DNA from: Melioribacter roseus
GTDB lineage: Bacteria > Bacteroidota > Ignavibacteria > Ignavibacteriales > Melioribacteraceae
Assembly (NCBI GenBank): GCA_020722005.1
Contig: DYLP01000014.1
Coordinates: 1 to 59,829, forward strand
Length of the DNA stretch: 59,829 nucleotides
Direction of reading: 5' to 3'
Shown here: one piece after another, positions 17,163 to 26,843 of the stretch
Position numbering within the stretch: position 1 is the first letter of the stretch
How the letters are laid out: each line of letters starts with the position of its first letter
Made by a program: the position numbers and the translations under genes
The notes under the pieces: generated by a model
The model's database searches: none
Told to the model about the DNA's origin: nothing
Seen by the model: only the letters and a program-made list of their open reading frames with translations

Positions 17163-18584
17163 CTTCAATAATTTTTCAAAATTTATTTTCCCCATTTCAT
17201 TACGGGGAATTTCGGTAAGAAAATAGATTTTCTTGGGAATTTTAAAAGACGAAAGGATGGACCTTAAATCGTCTTTAATTCTGTTTTCATCGATACTATA
17301 ATTTTTTTTGATAACAACAGCAGAGGAAATCCGACTGCCCCATTTATCATCATTTTCTGGGAATACATAAGCATCTTTAGTATATTCGAGTGCTAACAAA
17401 GCATTTAAAACTTCTCGAGAGCTGACGTTTTCGCCGCCTGTGATTATTATATCATCGCGGCGCGCTTCGACGTAAAGAAATCCGTCTTTGTCTATAAATC
17501 CCCAATCGCCCGTGCGGAAATATTTCTCAGTACGATAAATTTCTTCAGGGTATTTCATCCCAATAAAATTTGAAAGTGAATTAACGTAAATTTCTCCAGA
17601 CTCGCCAGCCGGCAACTCTTTACCGTCTTGTATTATTACAATCTTGCAACCGGGCAATGGCTTACCAGACGAAGCGATTTTATCACTGTGTTTGCGGACC
17701 TCCAGTGCCGCAACCATTGAGCACGTTTCGGTTGACCCATAGACCTTCACGATGTTCCAGCCGGCGTCGAGAGCTCTGCTGAGTAATTTAAATTCGGCAG
17801 GCGCGCCTCCGAGAAAAATTGTTTTTGCAACCGGTCGAAAATTTTCGTCGATAAGAATTTTCAATTGAGTAGGTACCAATGATAAAAAATCGAAGGTTTC
17901 TTCCTTCAGAATTTTTTTCACCGATTCAAAAGAAGGATCCTGAAGCAACTTAATTTTGTGCTGCAAAATAAGTGACCTGCATAAGATCATAAATCCGCCG
18001 ATGTGATAAAAAGGCAACGAAGCCAACCATCGAGATTTGAACGCAGGTTTGAAAAACTCTGAAAAAGACAGGACACTTCTGTAAATAGTGTCGAATGTAT
18101 GGACAATTCCTTTCGGCATTCCGCTGCTACCAGAAGTCAACATAATCACTGCAGGCCGGGACGGAATGAATTGATGTGTTATCGGTTCTTCTTCTGCATC
18201 ATTGAGAAGCAACGACTCTACTTCAATGGCGGGAAATTCAGTTCCCAACAGTTCAGCATTACTGTCGTGCAATAATATGTCGGGCTTTATCTTCTTTAAT
18301 AAGTCATTCAATTCATTTGGAGTAAGCCTGTAATTGAGTGGAATTACTATGGCACCGCAAAGCCACAGTGCATTGACAAGCAGAAAAAAATTAAATTGGT
18401 TTTTTGTTAACAATCCAACCTTAGAATCTGACTTAATACCACAGGCTCGTAAAGATCGGAGAGTTTTTATGACCATCTCATAAATTTCTGCATATGTGTA
18501 ATTACGATCTTCATATTCTACTGCAACTGATGATGGAAAATTTTGAACTGCAGATAAAAGCCAATGATTGTTGTTCTCAATCAA
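17145..18584 (-). CDS. menE: o-Succinylbenzoate-CoA ligase
   Basis: Adenylate-forming enzyme that activates o-succinylbenzoate with CoA. P-loop-like LTSGSSGMPKG (149-159), YGSTETCS, YFRTGDWG and the C-terminal hinge RRDDIIITGGENVSSREV are all present. Length 479 fits MenE. The start is TTG: the sequence TTGATTGA lets menE overlap the menC stop by 8 bases, and the next in-frame Met (near residue 38) would cut off conserved sequence. Last gene of the menaquinone operon, overlapping the convergent thioesterase gene at its 3' end. Confidence 0.92.
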   Translation of the reverse strand: MIENNNHWLLSAVQNFPSSVAVEYEDRNYTYAEIYEMVIKTLRSLRACGIKSDSKVGLLTKNQFNFFLLVNALWLCGAIVIPLNYRLTPNELNDLLKKIKPDILLHDSNAELLGTEFPAIEVESLLLNDAEEEPITHQFIPSRPAVIMLTSGSSGMPKGIVHTFDTIYRSVLSFSEFFKPAFKSRWLASLPFYHIGGFMILCRSLILQHKIKLLQDPSFESVKKILKEETFDFLSLVPTQLKILIDENFRPVAKTIFLGGAPAEFKLLSRALDAGWNIVKVYGSTETCSMVAALEVRKHSDKIASSGKPLPGCKIVIIQDGKELPAGESGEIYVNSLSNFIGMKYPEEIYRTEKYFRTGDWGFIDKDGFLYVEARRDDIIITGGENVSSREVLNALLALEYTKDAYVFPENDDKWGSRISSAVVIKKNYSIDENRIKDDLRSILSSFKIPKKIYFLTEIPRNEMGKINFEKLLKLLNQV

Positions 18585-19644
18585 TATGATTATTCCAGTT
18601 AGTTTCTATTGATCTAAATACTTCTTCATAATTTTTGTCAAGAGCTGAAAAATCAATTTCAATTTTTCCTTTGTTAATTGGGAATGGATCGTAGAATGAT
18701 GTTTCAAGCATATCATAAACATCAAGGCCATGTACTGATTCGGGCGTAGTGAAAGAAGCAATAAATGTCAAAACGGATTTGCCCAGCGTAGTTTCAAAAG
18801 CCGATGAGATTACAATTTGTTTATCTTGTCTTCGAGCATAATTAATTAAGTCAATCGTGTTAAAGATGCCGAAACGGATAGACGGTTTGACGACAATATG
18901 TTTAATGTCGTAATTCTGTAGAATATCCAATGTTTCATTAAAGCAGGGTAAAGTCTGGTCGAGCGCTATAGGCACTTTGATTTTCTTTGCTAATTTTAAG
19001 TTGTCTTCCAGATTGCTTGTTGGGTCTTCAATATATTCGATATTAAATTTTTCTAATGAAGGCAGACGGTCTAAAGCTAATTTGTAATTCCATTTTCCGT
19101 TGACGTCGAGGCGAAGAATAATGCTATCGCCGTAGAGAGAATCAACTTTTTTTAATAAACTTAAGTCTTCTTCAAAATCTTTTCTTCCCACTTTAATTTT
19201 AATAACACAGTAACCTTCTTTTACTTTTTCCTCAATTCTTTTTATTGCCCTGTTTATGTCGTCCAAATCGATAATTGCATTAGCCTTAATATTTCGTGTG
19301 TCCGGAAATTGTTTTAAAAAATCTTTTTTTTCCTTAAGCAGATAAAAAAATAATGGTTGTTCCAATCCATATCTTAGAGAATCGTCAATTTCAATTTTTT
19401 TTAAGTAGTTGACCGCATCGTGCATTTGCTCGGGAGTATTTATAAGAAATGATTTAAAAGTCTTTATTATATCTTCCGGAGCGGCTCCAGGAGTCAAACA
19501 GACTTCGCTGAATGAAGAATAACGGTTATCGATATTGAACTTAATTATTAAAAATTCTTTTTTGTCAAAAGAAGCGGTAGCGTTTGTAAATCTCTTTTTG
19601 AATTTGAGTGAGTATTTAAAGTATTTATCGATACCAATTTTCAT
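18577..19644 (-). CDS. menC: o-Succinylbenzoate synthase
   Basis: Enolase-superfamily dehydratase that turns SHCHC into o-succinylbenzoate. Catalytic lysines in VIKIKVG (Lys149, Lys151), metal ligands Asp180 (LRLDVNG), Glu206 (YIEDP) and Asp229 (ALDQT), and the second-face Lys253 (VVKPS) are all visible. The N-terminal capping domain is divergent, as usual for MenC. It overlaps menA by ATGA (start inside the menA stop), showing translational coupling. Confidence 0.93.
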   Translation of the reverse strand: MKIGIDKYFKYSLKFKKRFTNATASFDKKEFLIIKFNIDNRYSSFSEVCLTPGAAPEDIIKTFKSFLINTPEQMHDAVNYLKKIEIDDSLRYGLEQPLFFYLLKEKKDFLKQFPDTRNIKANAIIDLDDINRAIKRIEEKVKEGYCVIKIKVGRKDFEEDLSLLKKVDSLYGDSIILRLDVNGKWNYKLALDRLPSLEKFNIEYIEDPTSNLEDNLKLAKKIKVPIALDQTLPCFNETLDILQNYDIKHIVVKPSIRFGIFNTIDLINYARRQDKQIVISSAFETTLGKSVLTFIASFTTPESVHGLDVYDMLETSFYDPFPINKGKIEIDFSALDKNYEEVFRSIETNWNNHID

Positions 19645-20534
19645 AAGAGTATACCAGCCGCAAATAGTACTCCGTAAATTGCAGAAAGTTTCGCGGTAAG
19701 TTCTAAAGTACGATTTAATTCTTTCCCTTTTAACGTGAAAATCATCCTGATTAATTTAATTGACAACGGTAGGCTTAACAGAGGTAAAAATACTGTAAGA
19801 GTATTTTTATAAGTAAAGTATACAACAAACAGGACTGTATACGATAGAATCATAAAAAAGATGTATTGATATCGAGTAAATTTTTCGCCCATTAATACAG
19901 CCAAGGTATTTTTGCCGTTCATTTGGTCTTCTTCTCTATCGCGATAATTATTTACTACAAGAATGTTGGTAATTAATGCTCCGACTGGTACAGAAGCCCA
20001 GAAAGCAAGCGGGGAAATACGGGCTGCCTGAACATAATATGTCCCTGTAGTACCGATTAGACCGAAGAACAAAAATACGGCAATATCTCCCAAACCATTA
20101 TAAGCCAATGGTAGGGGACCTGCAGTATATGCAATTCCCGCTAAGATTGACACAATGCCTATAACCAAAATCAGCCAGCCACCTAGATAAACCAGATAAA
20201 GCCCCATCAAGAAACTGAGTCCGAATGTAAAGGCGACGGCAAACTTCATTTCGTTTACAGATATTAGTCCTGACACTACTGCCCGTTGGGGTCCTGACCT
20301 TTCTTTTTTATCCGTGCCGTGTAAATAATCGTAAAGGTCGTTTGCAAAGTTTGTGCCTATTTGAATTAAGAGAGAGCACAAAAGCGCAAAAAGAGCTGCA
20401 ATGGGATTGAACATTCCATCGTATACGGCAATTGAAGTACCTACAAGGACCGGTACTACTGCTGCCGGTAAAGTCTTTGGTCGACTGGCAAGAATCCACG
20501 CATCAAATTTTGATATAGCAGTAGAATTACTCAT
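19641..20534 (-). CDS. menA: 1,4-Dihydroxy-2-naphthoate polyprenyltransferase
   Basis: UbiA-superfamily membrane prenyltransferase that attaches the isoprenoid tail to DHNA. First Asp-rich motif NDLYDYLHGTD (65-75), second motif NNYRDREED (about 195-203), and about 8-9 hydrophobic helices. Length 297 is normal. Start ATG 20534 lies 2 bases after the menB stop. It is the membrane step of the pathway and precedes demethylmenaquinone methylation, whose gene (menG/ubiE) is not in this window. Confidence 0.95.
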   Translation of the reverse strand: MSNSTAISKFDAWILASRPKTLPAAVVPVLVGTSIAVYDGMFNPIAALFALLCSLLIQIGTNFANDLYDYLHGTDKKERSGPQRAVVSGLISVNEMKFAVAFTFGLSFLMGLYLVYLGGWLILVIGIVSILAGIAYTAGPLPLAYNGLGDIAVFLFFGLIGTTGTYYVQAARISPLAFWASVPVGALITNILVVNNYRDREEDQMNGKNTLAVLMGEKFTRYQYIFFMILSYTVLFVVYFTYKNTLTVFLPLLSLPLSIKLIRMIFTLKGKELNRTLELTAKLSAIYGVLFAAGILL

Positions 20535-20536
20535 AA

Positions 20537-21370
20537 CTATGGCACTCGTGGAAATTTTGAAAAATCGGGTTTCCTTTTTTCATTGTATGCATTCTTGCCT
20601 TCCTGCGCTTCGTCGGTCATATAATAGAGGAGAGTGGCGTTGCCCGCCAGTTCCTGAATTCCCGCTTGACCGTCGAGTTCGGCGTTAAATGCCGATTTAA
20701 GAAGTCTTATAGACAGTGGACTTTTTTCGAGAATTTCTTTAGCCCATTGAACACCTTCTTCTTCGAGCTGTTCGACAGGAACAACTTTGTTTACCAATCC
20801 CATCTCGTAAGCTTCGTGAGCGTTGTATTGACGACAGAGATACCATATTTCGCGAGCTTTCTTCTGTCCTACTATACGGGCAAGATAACTGGCTCCAAAT
20901 CCACCGTCGAAACTTCCCACTTTCGGTCCGGTCTGACCAAAAATTGCATTGTCAGCTGCAATAGTAAGGTCGCAAACAACATGAAGAACGTGACCTCCTC
21001 CAATTGCATATCCAGCAACAAGTGCAATTACAGGTTTAGGAATGCTTCTTATTTGTTTTTGAACGTCTAGAATATTCAAACGCGGAATGCCGTCGCTTCC
21101 AACGTAGCCTTTATCTCCTCGGACAGATTGGTCACCACCAGAGCAGAATGCGTATTTACCGTCTTTAGCAGGACCTTTTCCCGTAAGTAAAATTACGCCG
21201 ATTGATGAATCTTCACGGGCGTCGTTGAAAGCGTCGTATAATTCTTTTGTAGTTTCGGGGCGGAATGCATTTCTTTTTTCTGGACGATTAATCGTAATTT
21301 TGGCAATGCCCTCCATCTTTTCATAAATAATGTCCTGGTAATCTTTGGCTTTTATCCAATTGAATTTCAT
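20537..21370 (-). CDS. menB: 1,4-Dihydroxy-2-naphthoyl-CoA synthase
   Basis: Crotonase-fold enzyme that cyclises o-succinylbenzoyl-CoA to DHNA-CoA. The N-terminal KRNAFRP segment, oxyanion-hole [30 protein letters not shown] and [14 protein letters not shown] are the MenB hallmarks, together with the C-terminal [10 protein letters not shown] tail that distinguishes MenB from generic enoyl-CoA hydratases. Length 277. The ATG overlaps the menH stop as ATGA. Confidence 0.97.
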   Translation of the reverse strand: MKFNWIKAKDYQDIIYEKMEGIAKITINRPEKRNAFRPETTKELYDAFNDAREDSSIGVILLTGKGPAKDGKYAFCSGGDQSVRGDKGYVGSDGIPRLNILDVQKQIRSIPKPVIALVAGYAIGGGHVLHVVCDLTIAADNAIFGQTGPKVGSFDGGFGASYLARIVGQKKAREIWYLCRQYNAHEAYEMGLVNKVVPVEQLEEEGVQWAKEILEKSPLSIRLLKSAFNAELDGQAGIQELAGNATLLYYMTDEAQEGKNAYNEKRKPDFSKFPRVP

Positions 21371-22200
21371 GATATTTTTCCGTCAAAAATTATTGATAAA
21401 TATGAATTGAGCAAATTTACAAAATCTTCCGGCTTTTCTAAATGTACGTTGTGACCGGCTCCTTCCACAATTTCATGCTTCGAGTTTCGTATCAGTTTGT
21501 TCATTCTGCGGGATATTTCTGTATACTTCAGGTCTGCGCTCCCGCTTATAAGAAGCACGGGGAAATCGATACTGTTTAGTTTAGACCAGTAGCTCGGCAT
21601 TAAACCCGTATTAAAACCCAAAAGGGAATTGGATAAACCGATAACATTATTTTTCCCCCTTTTGTTCTTGATTTGTTCGAAGTTCTTAAGTTTTCTCAAA
21701 TTTTCGAACAGGGGCTGGTTGAACCAATACTCCAGGAAGGAATCGAGACCATTGCTTTTAATTTTTTCAGCAAGTAGAAAATCGTGCTCTACTCTCTCTT
21801 TTTTTTCATTATAATCTTCTATTCCTGCTGACGAGCTTTCAAGAATAAGCGAAAGCACATTTCCGGGATATTTAAAGGAATATGAAAGAGCTGCTCGTCC
21901 GCCCATCGAATATCCACAAAGAATAAAATGGTCATAACCCAAATATTTCATCAGTACATCAATATGTTTTACGATTGTACTACAAGTATAGAAATTCGGA
22001 TCGTCGGGGGAATCGGACCGACCATGTCCTATCAGGTCGATGGCAATGGGAAAAAATGAAGGGTGCACTCTATTCATCAGGAATTTCCAATCGTTCGAAT
22101 TGCCTGTAAAACCGTGAATGAACAGGATGGGAATTCCAGCAGAATGTCTTCCTTCGCCAGTAATATAGTTAATATGGATATTATCTATTTTCAGTCTCAT
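21367..22200 (-). CDS. menH: SHCHC synthase, alpha/beta hydrolase
   Basis: Removes pyruvate from SEPHCHC to give [15 protein letters not shown] (29-38), nucleophile elbow GYSMGG (96-101, Ser98), the acid in ISGSADLKY and the catalytic His in [14 protein letters not shown] near the end. I chose ATG 22200 (MRLKIDN); an in-frame TTG at 22203 is less likely. It overlaps the menD end by 20 bases. Context makes MenH far more likely than a general esterase. Confidence 0.9.
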   Translation of the reverse strand: MRLKIDNIHINYITGEGRHSAGIPILFIHGFTGNSNDWKFLMNRVHPSFFPIAIDLIGHGRSDSPDDPNFYTCSTIVKHIDVLMKYLGYDHFILCGYSMGGRAALSYSFKYPGNVLSLILESSSAGIEDYNEKKERVEHDFLLAEKIKSNGLDSFLEYWFNQPLFENLRKLKNFEQIKNKRGKNNVIGLSNSLLGFNTGLMPSYWSKLNSIDFPVLLISGSADLKYTEISRRMNKLIRNSKHEIVEGAGHNVHLEKPEDFVNLLNSYLSIIFDGKIS

Positions 22201-23950
22201 CAATTAAGAAGTCGATTTTTTCTGCCATCTTTTTCCAGAATTTCGTTCTCACTATTTTTGATTCGCTGGCATCGGTTTTAACTTCGATTACAGTGAGACG
22301 GCGGTTTGTGTAGGAAGTTTTCAGATATTGGATAAACTTAGCTTTGGAACTTGCAGTTATAAATTTACCGCCATATGCTTCGACAAATTTACGAAAGTTT
22401 ATATTAAGGGGTGTAATAAAATTTTCCCTGCAGATTTTTTCATAGCGCGAAATAGGAAGCGATTTAAAGATGCCTCCACCGTTGTTATTAATTAAAATGA
22501 CGGTCAGTGGAATTCCAAATTTCATTGAATTGTGGAGTCCATTCATATCGTGATAAAAAGCTATATCGCCTGTGATTAATAGAGTAGGTGATTTTGAAAC
22601 GGCGGAAATGCCAAGCGCTGTCGAGGTTATGCCGTCAATCCCACTCGCACCACGATTGCAATGTAATGTTATCTTGTTATTTTGATTCGATGCAAAAAAA
22701 TCAGTGTCCCTTATTGGCAGACTGTTTGAAACCATTACATCAAATTCACCATTAAGATTTTCGAATACAATGTCGGGTATTAATCCTTCAAAAGAAATTT
22801 TATTCTTTTTGAAGAATGATTTTTTTATTTCTTCAGCATCTTTGTTTAGCTTAATAATTTTATTGAACCATCTGCTCTCAGGAAAGCCTTTTAAAGTTTC
22901 GAGCGCTTTGATACAAAAATCATACGGCTGCACATTCAACACTGTTCTGGCTGTCAATGAAGGATCGAACCTGTCGCCATAACGATTGATTAGAATTTTT
23001 TTTGCCGATGAATCTCTGAAAAAATGAAGCACGATATTCGAAGTGGGCGTACCTCCAAATTGCAAAATAATTTCCGGATTGAAGAAGTCCCTGAATTTTT
23101 TTGAATGGAGCAGCGAAGTCAAATTTTCAATTATCGTGTCTTTACGATGATTTCCAAAACGATAACCCGAGGCTGCGTCGGCATAAATTGGATAACCGAG
23201 TTTTTTCGACAATCGTATTACTGCTTTTATAAATTTTGCATCATAATTATTGTAACCAAGCAAAATTAGTCCCCGACGATGGCTTTTCAGGTTATTGAAA
23301 ATGCTGTCGAGTTTAACAGTGTCGTTATTATGCGGTTTTAACTCGGAAAGTTTAATTGTAGATAATTTGTCGAGTAGGTTACTATCTATTTTGTCTGTGT
23401 AAGAATCGGGTTCAAAAGGTTTAGCAAAAGGGAAATTGATGTGTACAGGACCTCTATCATAACAATAAGAAATGTTAAATAGTTCATCCGCTGTTTTTAT
23501 TAATGATAGCAAGCTCGAATATTTAACCTCAGGAAGTCCGGCATCCTTGAATAATCTTATGTGATTTCGAAATATGTTATCCTGATAGATTGTTTGGTTT
23601 GCGCCGGAATTACGAAGCTCTGGAGGTCTATCGGCAGTACAAACGATTAAAGGGACACGCTGATAATAAGCCTCGATGATAGCAGGGTAAATTTCGGCTA
23701 CTGCAGTACCGGATGTAACCACAATAGCAGATGGATAGCCAGTTTTTTTTGACATTCCAAGTGCAAAAAAAGCAGCTGAGCGTTCGTCCACTATCTGAAA
23801 TGTTTTTATCTTTTTTGAATTTGTGAATGCAAATGTTAATGGAGTGCTGCGAGAACCTGGTGAGATTGTTGCATGCCTAACTCCTAATTTTTCAAGCCGC
23901 TTTACGAAAAGTTCACTCCAGAGAGTGTTCCGATTTACAGATATTTTCAT
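22181..23950 (-). CDS. menD: SEPHCHC synthase (2-succinyl-5-enolpyruvyl-6-hydroxy-3-cyclohexene-1-carboxylate synthase)
   Basis: Thiamine-diphosphate enzyme that joins isochorismate and 2-oxoglutarate. The N-terminal TPP-activating Glu sits in VDERSAAFFALG, followed by VTSGTAVAEIYPA and the ADRPPELR segment; the C-terminal Mg-TPP site lies around GDIAFYHDMNG and NNNGGGIF. Length 589 is typical. Its start overlaps the menF stop (ATGA). Confidence 0.96.
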   Translation of the reverse strand: MKISVNRNTLWSELFVKRLEKLGVRHATISPGSRSTPLTFAFTNSKKIKTFQIVDERSAAFFALGMSKKTGYPSAIVVTSGTAVAEIYPAIIEAYYQRVPLIVCTADRPPELRNSGANQTIYQDNIFRNHIRLFKDAGLPEVKYSSLLSLIKTADELFNISYCYDRGPVHINFPFAKPFEPDSYTDKIDSNLLDKLSTIKLSELKPHNNDTVKLDSIFNNLKSHRRGLILLGYNNYDAKFIKAVIRLSKKLGYPIYADAASGYRFGNHRKDTIIENLTSLLHSKKFRDFFNPEIILQFGGTPTSNIVLHFFRDSSAKKILINRYGDRFDPSLTARTVLNVQPYDFCIKALETLKGFPESRWFNKIIKLNKDAEEIKKSFFKKNKISFEGLIPDIVFENLNGEFDVMVSNSLPIRDTDFFASNQNNKITLHCNRGASGIDGITSTALGISAVSKSPTLLITGDIAFYHDMNGLHNSMKFGIPLTVILINNNGGGIFKSLPISRYEKICRENFITPLNINFRKFVEAYGGKFITASSKAKFIQYLKTSYTNRRLTVIEVKTDASESKIVRTKFWKKMAEKIDFLIDETENR

Positions 23951-25284
23951 GTGTAGAATAAATTAAGTATAGGTTTTAATTTTAGTTTTGTTTCATTGAA
24001 TTCTTCCATGCTATCCGAGCCAGCAACAATTCCGCTTCCGGCATAAAGATATAATTGATTATTTTTTATTAATCCGGAACGTATTGAAACCGTTAACTCG
24101 GCATTACCTTCAAGGTCTTTCCAGCCTAATACGCCTGCATAAAGTCCACGGTCGAACGTTTCAGATTTTTCGATTAGTTCAAGAGCTCGTTTCCTTGGTA
24201 AGCCGCAAACTGCGGGTGTCGGGAAAAGACTATTTATTAGTTCGTCAGTTGAAACCTCTTTATTTATGACAGACGTAACCGGCGTCCAAAGATGTTGAAT
24301 GTTTTGTAGCTTTTTTATTTTTGGTTTTTCTGGATAATGAATTTCAAAGCTGAATTTATTTATTTTATCTAAAATATATGAAAGCACAGCATTATGCTCG
24401 TATAAATTTTTAGAATCGTTAAGTAATTGAATTGCAATCGCTTCGTCTTCAATTTCGTCTTTGCCACGCTTAGCTGAGCCAGCCAGAGCGTCAATTGATA
24501 ATTTTTTCTCTCTAATCGAAATAAATTTTTCGGGAGAAGCTCCGAAAAAAATCGATTTATTACGACGCCATAAATATACATAACACTCGGGATATCTTTC
24601 CTCCAATCTTAATATTATTTGAGATAGGTCCACTTCTTTGTTAAATGTTTTTACGAGATATCTTGCCAGTACAACTTTATCTATATAACCTTTATTTATT
24701 TGCTCGAGTGCTGAGGCTATCTGTCGAGTCCACGTGTTGTAATCGACTTCACTGCCGATAAAATTTGTCGATTCGTCGGCCGACTTCTTATTTTCTGTCA
24801 GTTCATTTAATCTTTGGGATAAGAAATTTATTGAATCAATCTTTTTCTGAGGAGCACTATAGAAATTACTTGCCAGATAAAATTTGCTTTCGTTTTTAAT
24901 TAGGATAAATTCCGGCACAAACCATTCCTCTTTTTGAAAGCTGTTCCATAAATTTGTTTTTTGAGGCAGAGGAAACATAGCCCCGCCGAAGAAGGTTGGT
25001 ATTCGAGTATCAAGATTGATAGCGTGCTGTGAAATGAATTCTTTCCCGGTTTTGAATAAATTCCCGAAAGCAAGGAAAGATTTTTTTTCAGCAGGAGTAT
25101 TGAAGTAGAACCATGAGTTGATATCTTTTATTTTTTTAAATAAAGATTTATAACTCTTTTCGTCTATTTCATCTATATAGGAATAGACTATATTATTATT
25201 ATACGAGCTTTTAGTGTTGTAAGAATTAATAAAGTGCAAAAAATTTTTATTGTTATATATCAAATTTATTTTTAATTTTCTCAT
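23947..25284 (-). CDS. menF: Isochorismate synthase
   Basis: Chorismate-utilising enzyme that opens the menaquinone pathway. The C-terminal catalytic half carries VVLARYLVK, GASPEKFISI, LAGSAKRG, QHLWTPV, FPTPAVCGLPR and RGLYAGVLGW, all characteristic of isochorismate synthases. Length 445. First gene of the operon; a TATCTTTG box lies 33-40 bases upstream of its ATG and an inverted-repeat element sits beyond that. A 2,3-dihydroxybenzoate (siderophore) role is excluded by the men genes behind it. Confidence 0.94.
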   Translation of the reverse strand: MRKLKINLIYNNKNFLHFINSYNTKSSYNNNIVYSYIDEIDEKSYKSLFKKIKDINSWFYFNTPAEKKSFLAFGNLFKTGKEFISQHAINLDTRIPTFFGGAMFPLPQKTNLWNSFQKEEWFVPEFILIKNESKFYLASNFYSAPQKKIDSINFLSQRLNELTENKKSADESTNFIGSEVDYNTWTRQIASALEQINKGYIDKVVLARYLVKTFNKEVDLSQIILRLEERYPECYVYLWRRNKSIFFGASPEKFISIREKKLSIDALAGSAKRGKDEIEDEAIAIQLLNDSKNLYEHNAVLSYILDKINKFSFEIHYPEKPKIKKLQNIQHLWTPVTSVINKEVSTDELINSLFPTPAVCGLPRKRALELIEKSETFDRGLYAGVLGWKDLEGNAELTVSIRSGLIKNNQLYLYAGSGIVAGSDSMEEFNETKLKLKPILNLFYT

Positions 25285-25316
25285 AGAAAAATACTAAAAA
25301 AATACTAATTTATTAC

Positions 25317-25324
25317 CAAAGATA
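25317..25324 (-). promoter_or_regulatory. Putative -7 box (TATCTTTG) for the men operon
   Basis: On the minus strand about 33 bases before the menF ATG; fits TAnnTTTG. A TTG lies 25 bases upstream, slightly further than the usual spacing. The miniature element at 25372-25470 lies just upstream and could affect this promoter. Confidence 0.4.
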
Positions 25325-25365
25325 TAGAAAAAGAAAAATTGAGGAACGACAATTTAACTTTTTTT

Positions 25366-25371
25366 ATCAAT
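25366..25371 (+). repeat. Left target-site duplication ATCAAT
   Basis: Identical to 25471-25476 and immediately outside the inverted repeat arm. Confidence 0.7.
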
Positions 25372-25470
25372 GAGTCCGCTCTAAAAAGCATAAAATTGAA
25401 TTTTTAGGTTTTGAATTCAGACGATAATCAAAACATTTTTTCATCAAAATGACCTTTTTAGGGCGGACTC
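25372..25470. mobile_element. MITE-like element, 99 bp, with 17-bp terminal inverted repeats and 6-bp target duplication
   Basis: Left arm GAGTCCGCTCTAAAAAG (25372-25388) and right arm CTTTTTAGGGCGGACTC (25454-25470) are inverted repeats matching at 16 of 17 positions. The element is flanked on both sides by ATCAAT (25366-25371 and 25471-25476), as expected for a target-site duplication. There is no ORF inside; the 65-base centre is AT-rich. It lies between the divergent menF and marR genes. The terminal sequences imply mobilisation in trans by a transposase that recognises GAGTCCGC ends; none is in the window. Confidence 0.8.
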
Positions 25471-25476
25471 ATCAAT
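25471..25476 (+). repeat. Right target-site duplication ATCAAT
   Basis: Identical to 25366-25371 and immediately outside the right inverted repeat arm. Confidence 0.7.
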
Positions 25477-25577
25477 TAAATTTTATAAGTTATCATTCAG
25501 ATGAAAGAAACTCATATTTTTCTGAGGGATGGGGACCTGATTTTATCGATCGCTATAATTAAACTAAGGAGTAAATA

Positions 25578-26003
25578 ATGTTATCAGAAAAAACAGAAGC
25601 AGCTTTAAAGCTGATTGAAAAACTGAACCGTACTGCCGATAAAATTCGTAAGGTCCAGGCAAAATACGTATTCGAGAAGAATTTGACTTCGCCTCAATTT
25701 GCAGTTCTCGAAATACTGAGTCGAACTGGTCCGGTACCATTGAAAAGAATCAGCGACGAAATGATGGTAACCGGCGCCAACATAACCTGCGTCGTTGATA
25801 ATCTCGAAAAGGAAGGATTTGTACGGCGCGTTCACTCGAAAGAAGACCGAAGGGTTATATTGGGCGAGCTTACACCTGAAGGCAGGAAAAAGGTAGAAAG
25901 TATTTTGCCTGAGTACACAGAAAAATTAGCCAATCTTACTTCGGGGCTCACTGAAAGCGAGCAAAAACAATTGAGTGCCCTTCTGGATAAATTATTGCTC
26001 TAG
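25578..26003 (+). CDS. MarR family transcriptional regulator
   Basis: A 141-residue winged-helix dimer-type repressor. DNA-recognition part about residues 30-100: LTSPQFAVLEILSRTG, PLKRISDEMMVTGANITCVVDNLEKEGFVRR, and the wing HSKEDRRVILGELTPEG. Strong ribosome site (AAGGAG, 8 bases before ATG). MarR proteins usually respond to phenolic or aromatic ligands or oxidants and control themselves and divergent genes; here the divergent gene is menF, 293 bases away across the inverted-repeat element. Whether it regulates men genes is only a hypothesis. Its end overlaps prmA by 12 bases, tail to tail. Confidence 0.9.
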   Translation: MLSEKTEAALKLIEKLNRTADKIRKVQAKYVFEKNLTSPQFAVLEILSRTGPVPLKRISDEMMVTGANITCVVDNLEKEGFVRRVHSKEDRRVILGELTPEGRKKVESILPEYTEKLANLTSGLTESEQKQLSALLDKLLL

Positions 26004-26843
26004 TCGATAAACGATTGAAAGCCATTCGCCCATCGATTTTTTTTCGATAGGGCAAAATCCGATATTTTCATAATGATTATCGATATCATTCTCATCAGCA
26101 TTAAGGAGACCGGAAAGTATCACTAATCCGGTCTTCTTAACTTTCTTTTTAATTTCGTCGGCTATGTCGTGCAAAATATTTTTATTGATGTTAGCCAGTA
26201 CTAAATCGAATGGACCTTCGTCGATATCTGTTATTTCTCCGAGCACAATTTTTACCCTATCTTCCACACCATTGAGTACTCTATTTTCATTACCGTTTAA
26301 ATGACACCATTCGTCGTTGTCAACTCCAATAGCACTTTCAGCTCCTAATTTAACAGATGCTATGGCAAGTACGCCTGTACCAGTGCCAACGTCGAGTACT
26401 TTTATGCCAGGAGAAATATACTTTTCAATCATTTCAATCATTAGTTTTGTTGTCTCGTGCTCGCCCGTACCAAAAGACATTTTTGGATCGATTGTTATTA
26501 TTATTTGCTCTTTGCGCGCGTTATATTCTTTGAATGAGGGTTTAATAACAATTTTATCTGTTACTTCAATTACCCGTACGTTCTTTTCATATTCCTCGTT
26601 CCAGTTCTTGTTTTCTAATTCAGTTTCTGTTAAGTCGTAAATTTCTATCAAATTATTTTTTACAGCTTCTTCCAGAACTTTTTCAAAATCATCGATAGAA
26701 ATTTGAGTCGAAGTATCGTAGTATATTATTAATGAAGTTTCTGTTTCGTTGATCCCTTCGATCGGAAGATTCCATAATAAACCGCTTAACAATTCGTAAT
26801 TACGAGGAATTGAAGTAAGTATGACTTGTTTATAATTTTTCAT
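25992..26843 (-). CDS. prmA: Ribosomal protein L11 methyltransferase
   Basis: SAM-dependent enzyme that trimethylates ribosomal protein L11. SFGTGEHETT (123-132), the SAM loop LDVGTGTGVLA (150-160) and the catalytic-site LANINKNIL are all PrmA features. Length 283. Last gene of the purM-tatD-dacB-prmA operon; its ATG overlaps the dacB stop (ATGA). Confidence 0.93.
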   Translation of the reverse strand: MKNYKQVILTSIPRNYELLSGLLWNLPIEGINETETSLIIYYDTSTQISIDDFEKVLEEAVKNNLIEIYDLTETELENKNWNEEYEKNVRVIEVTDKIVIKPSFKEYNARKEQIIITIDPKMSFGTGEHETTKLMIEMIEKYISPGIKVLDVGTGTGVLAIASVKLGAESAIGVDNDEWCHLNGNENRVLNGVEDRVKIVLGEITDIDEGPFDLVLANINKNILHDIADEIKKKVKKTGLVILSGLLNADENDIDNHYENIGFCPIEKKSMGEWLSIVYRLEQ

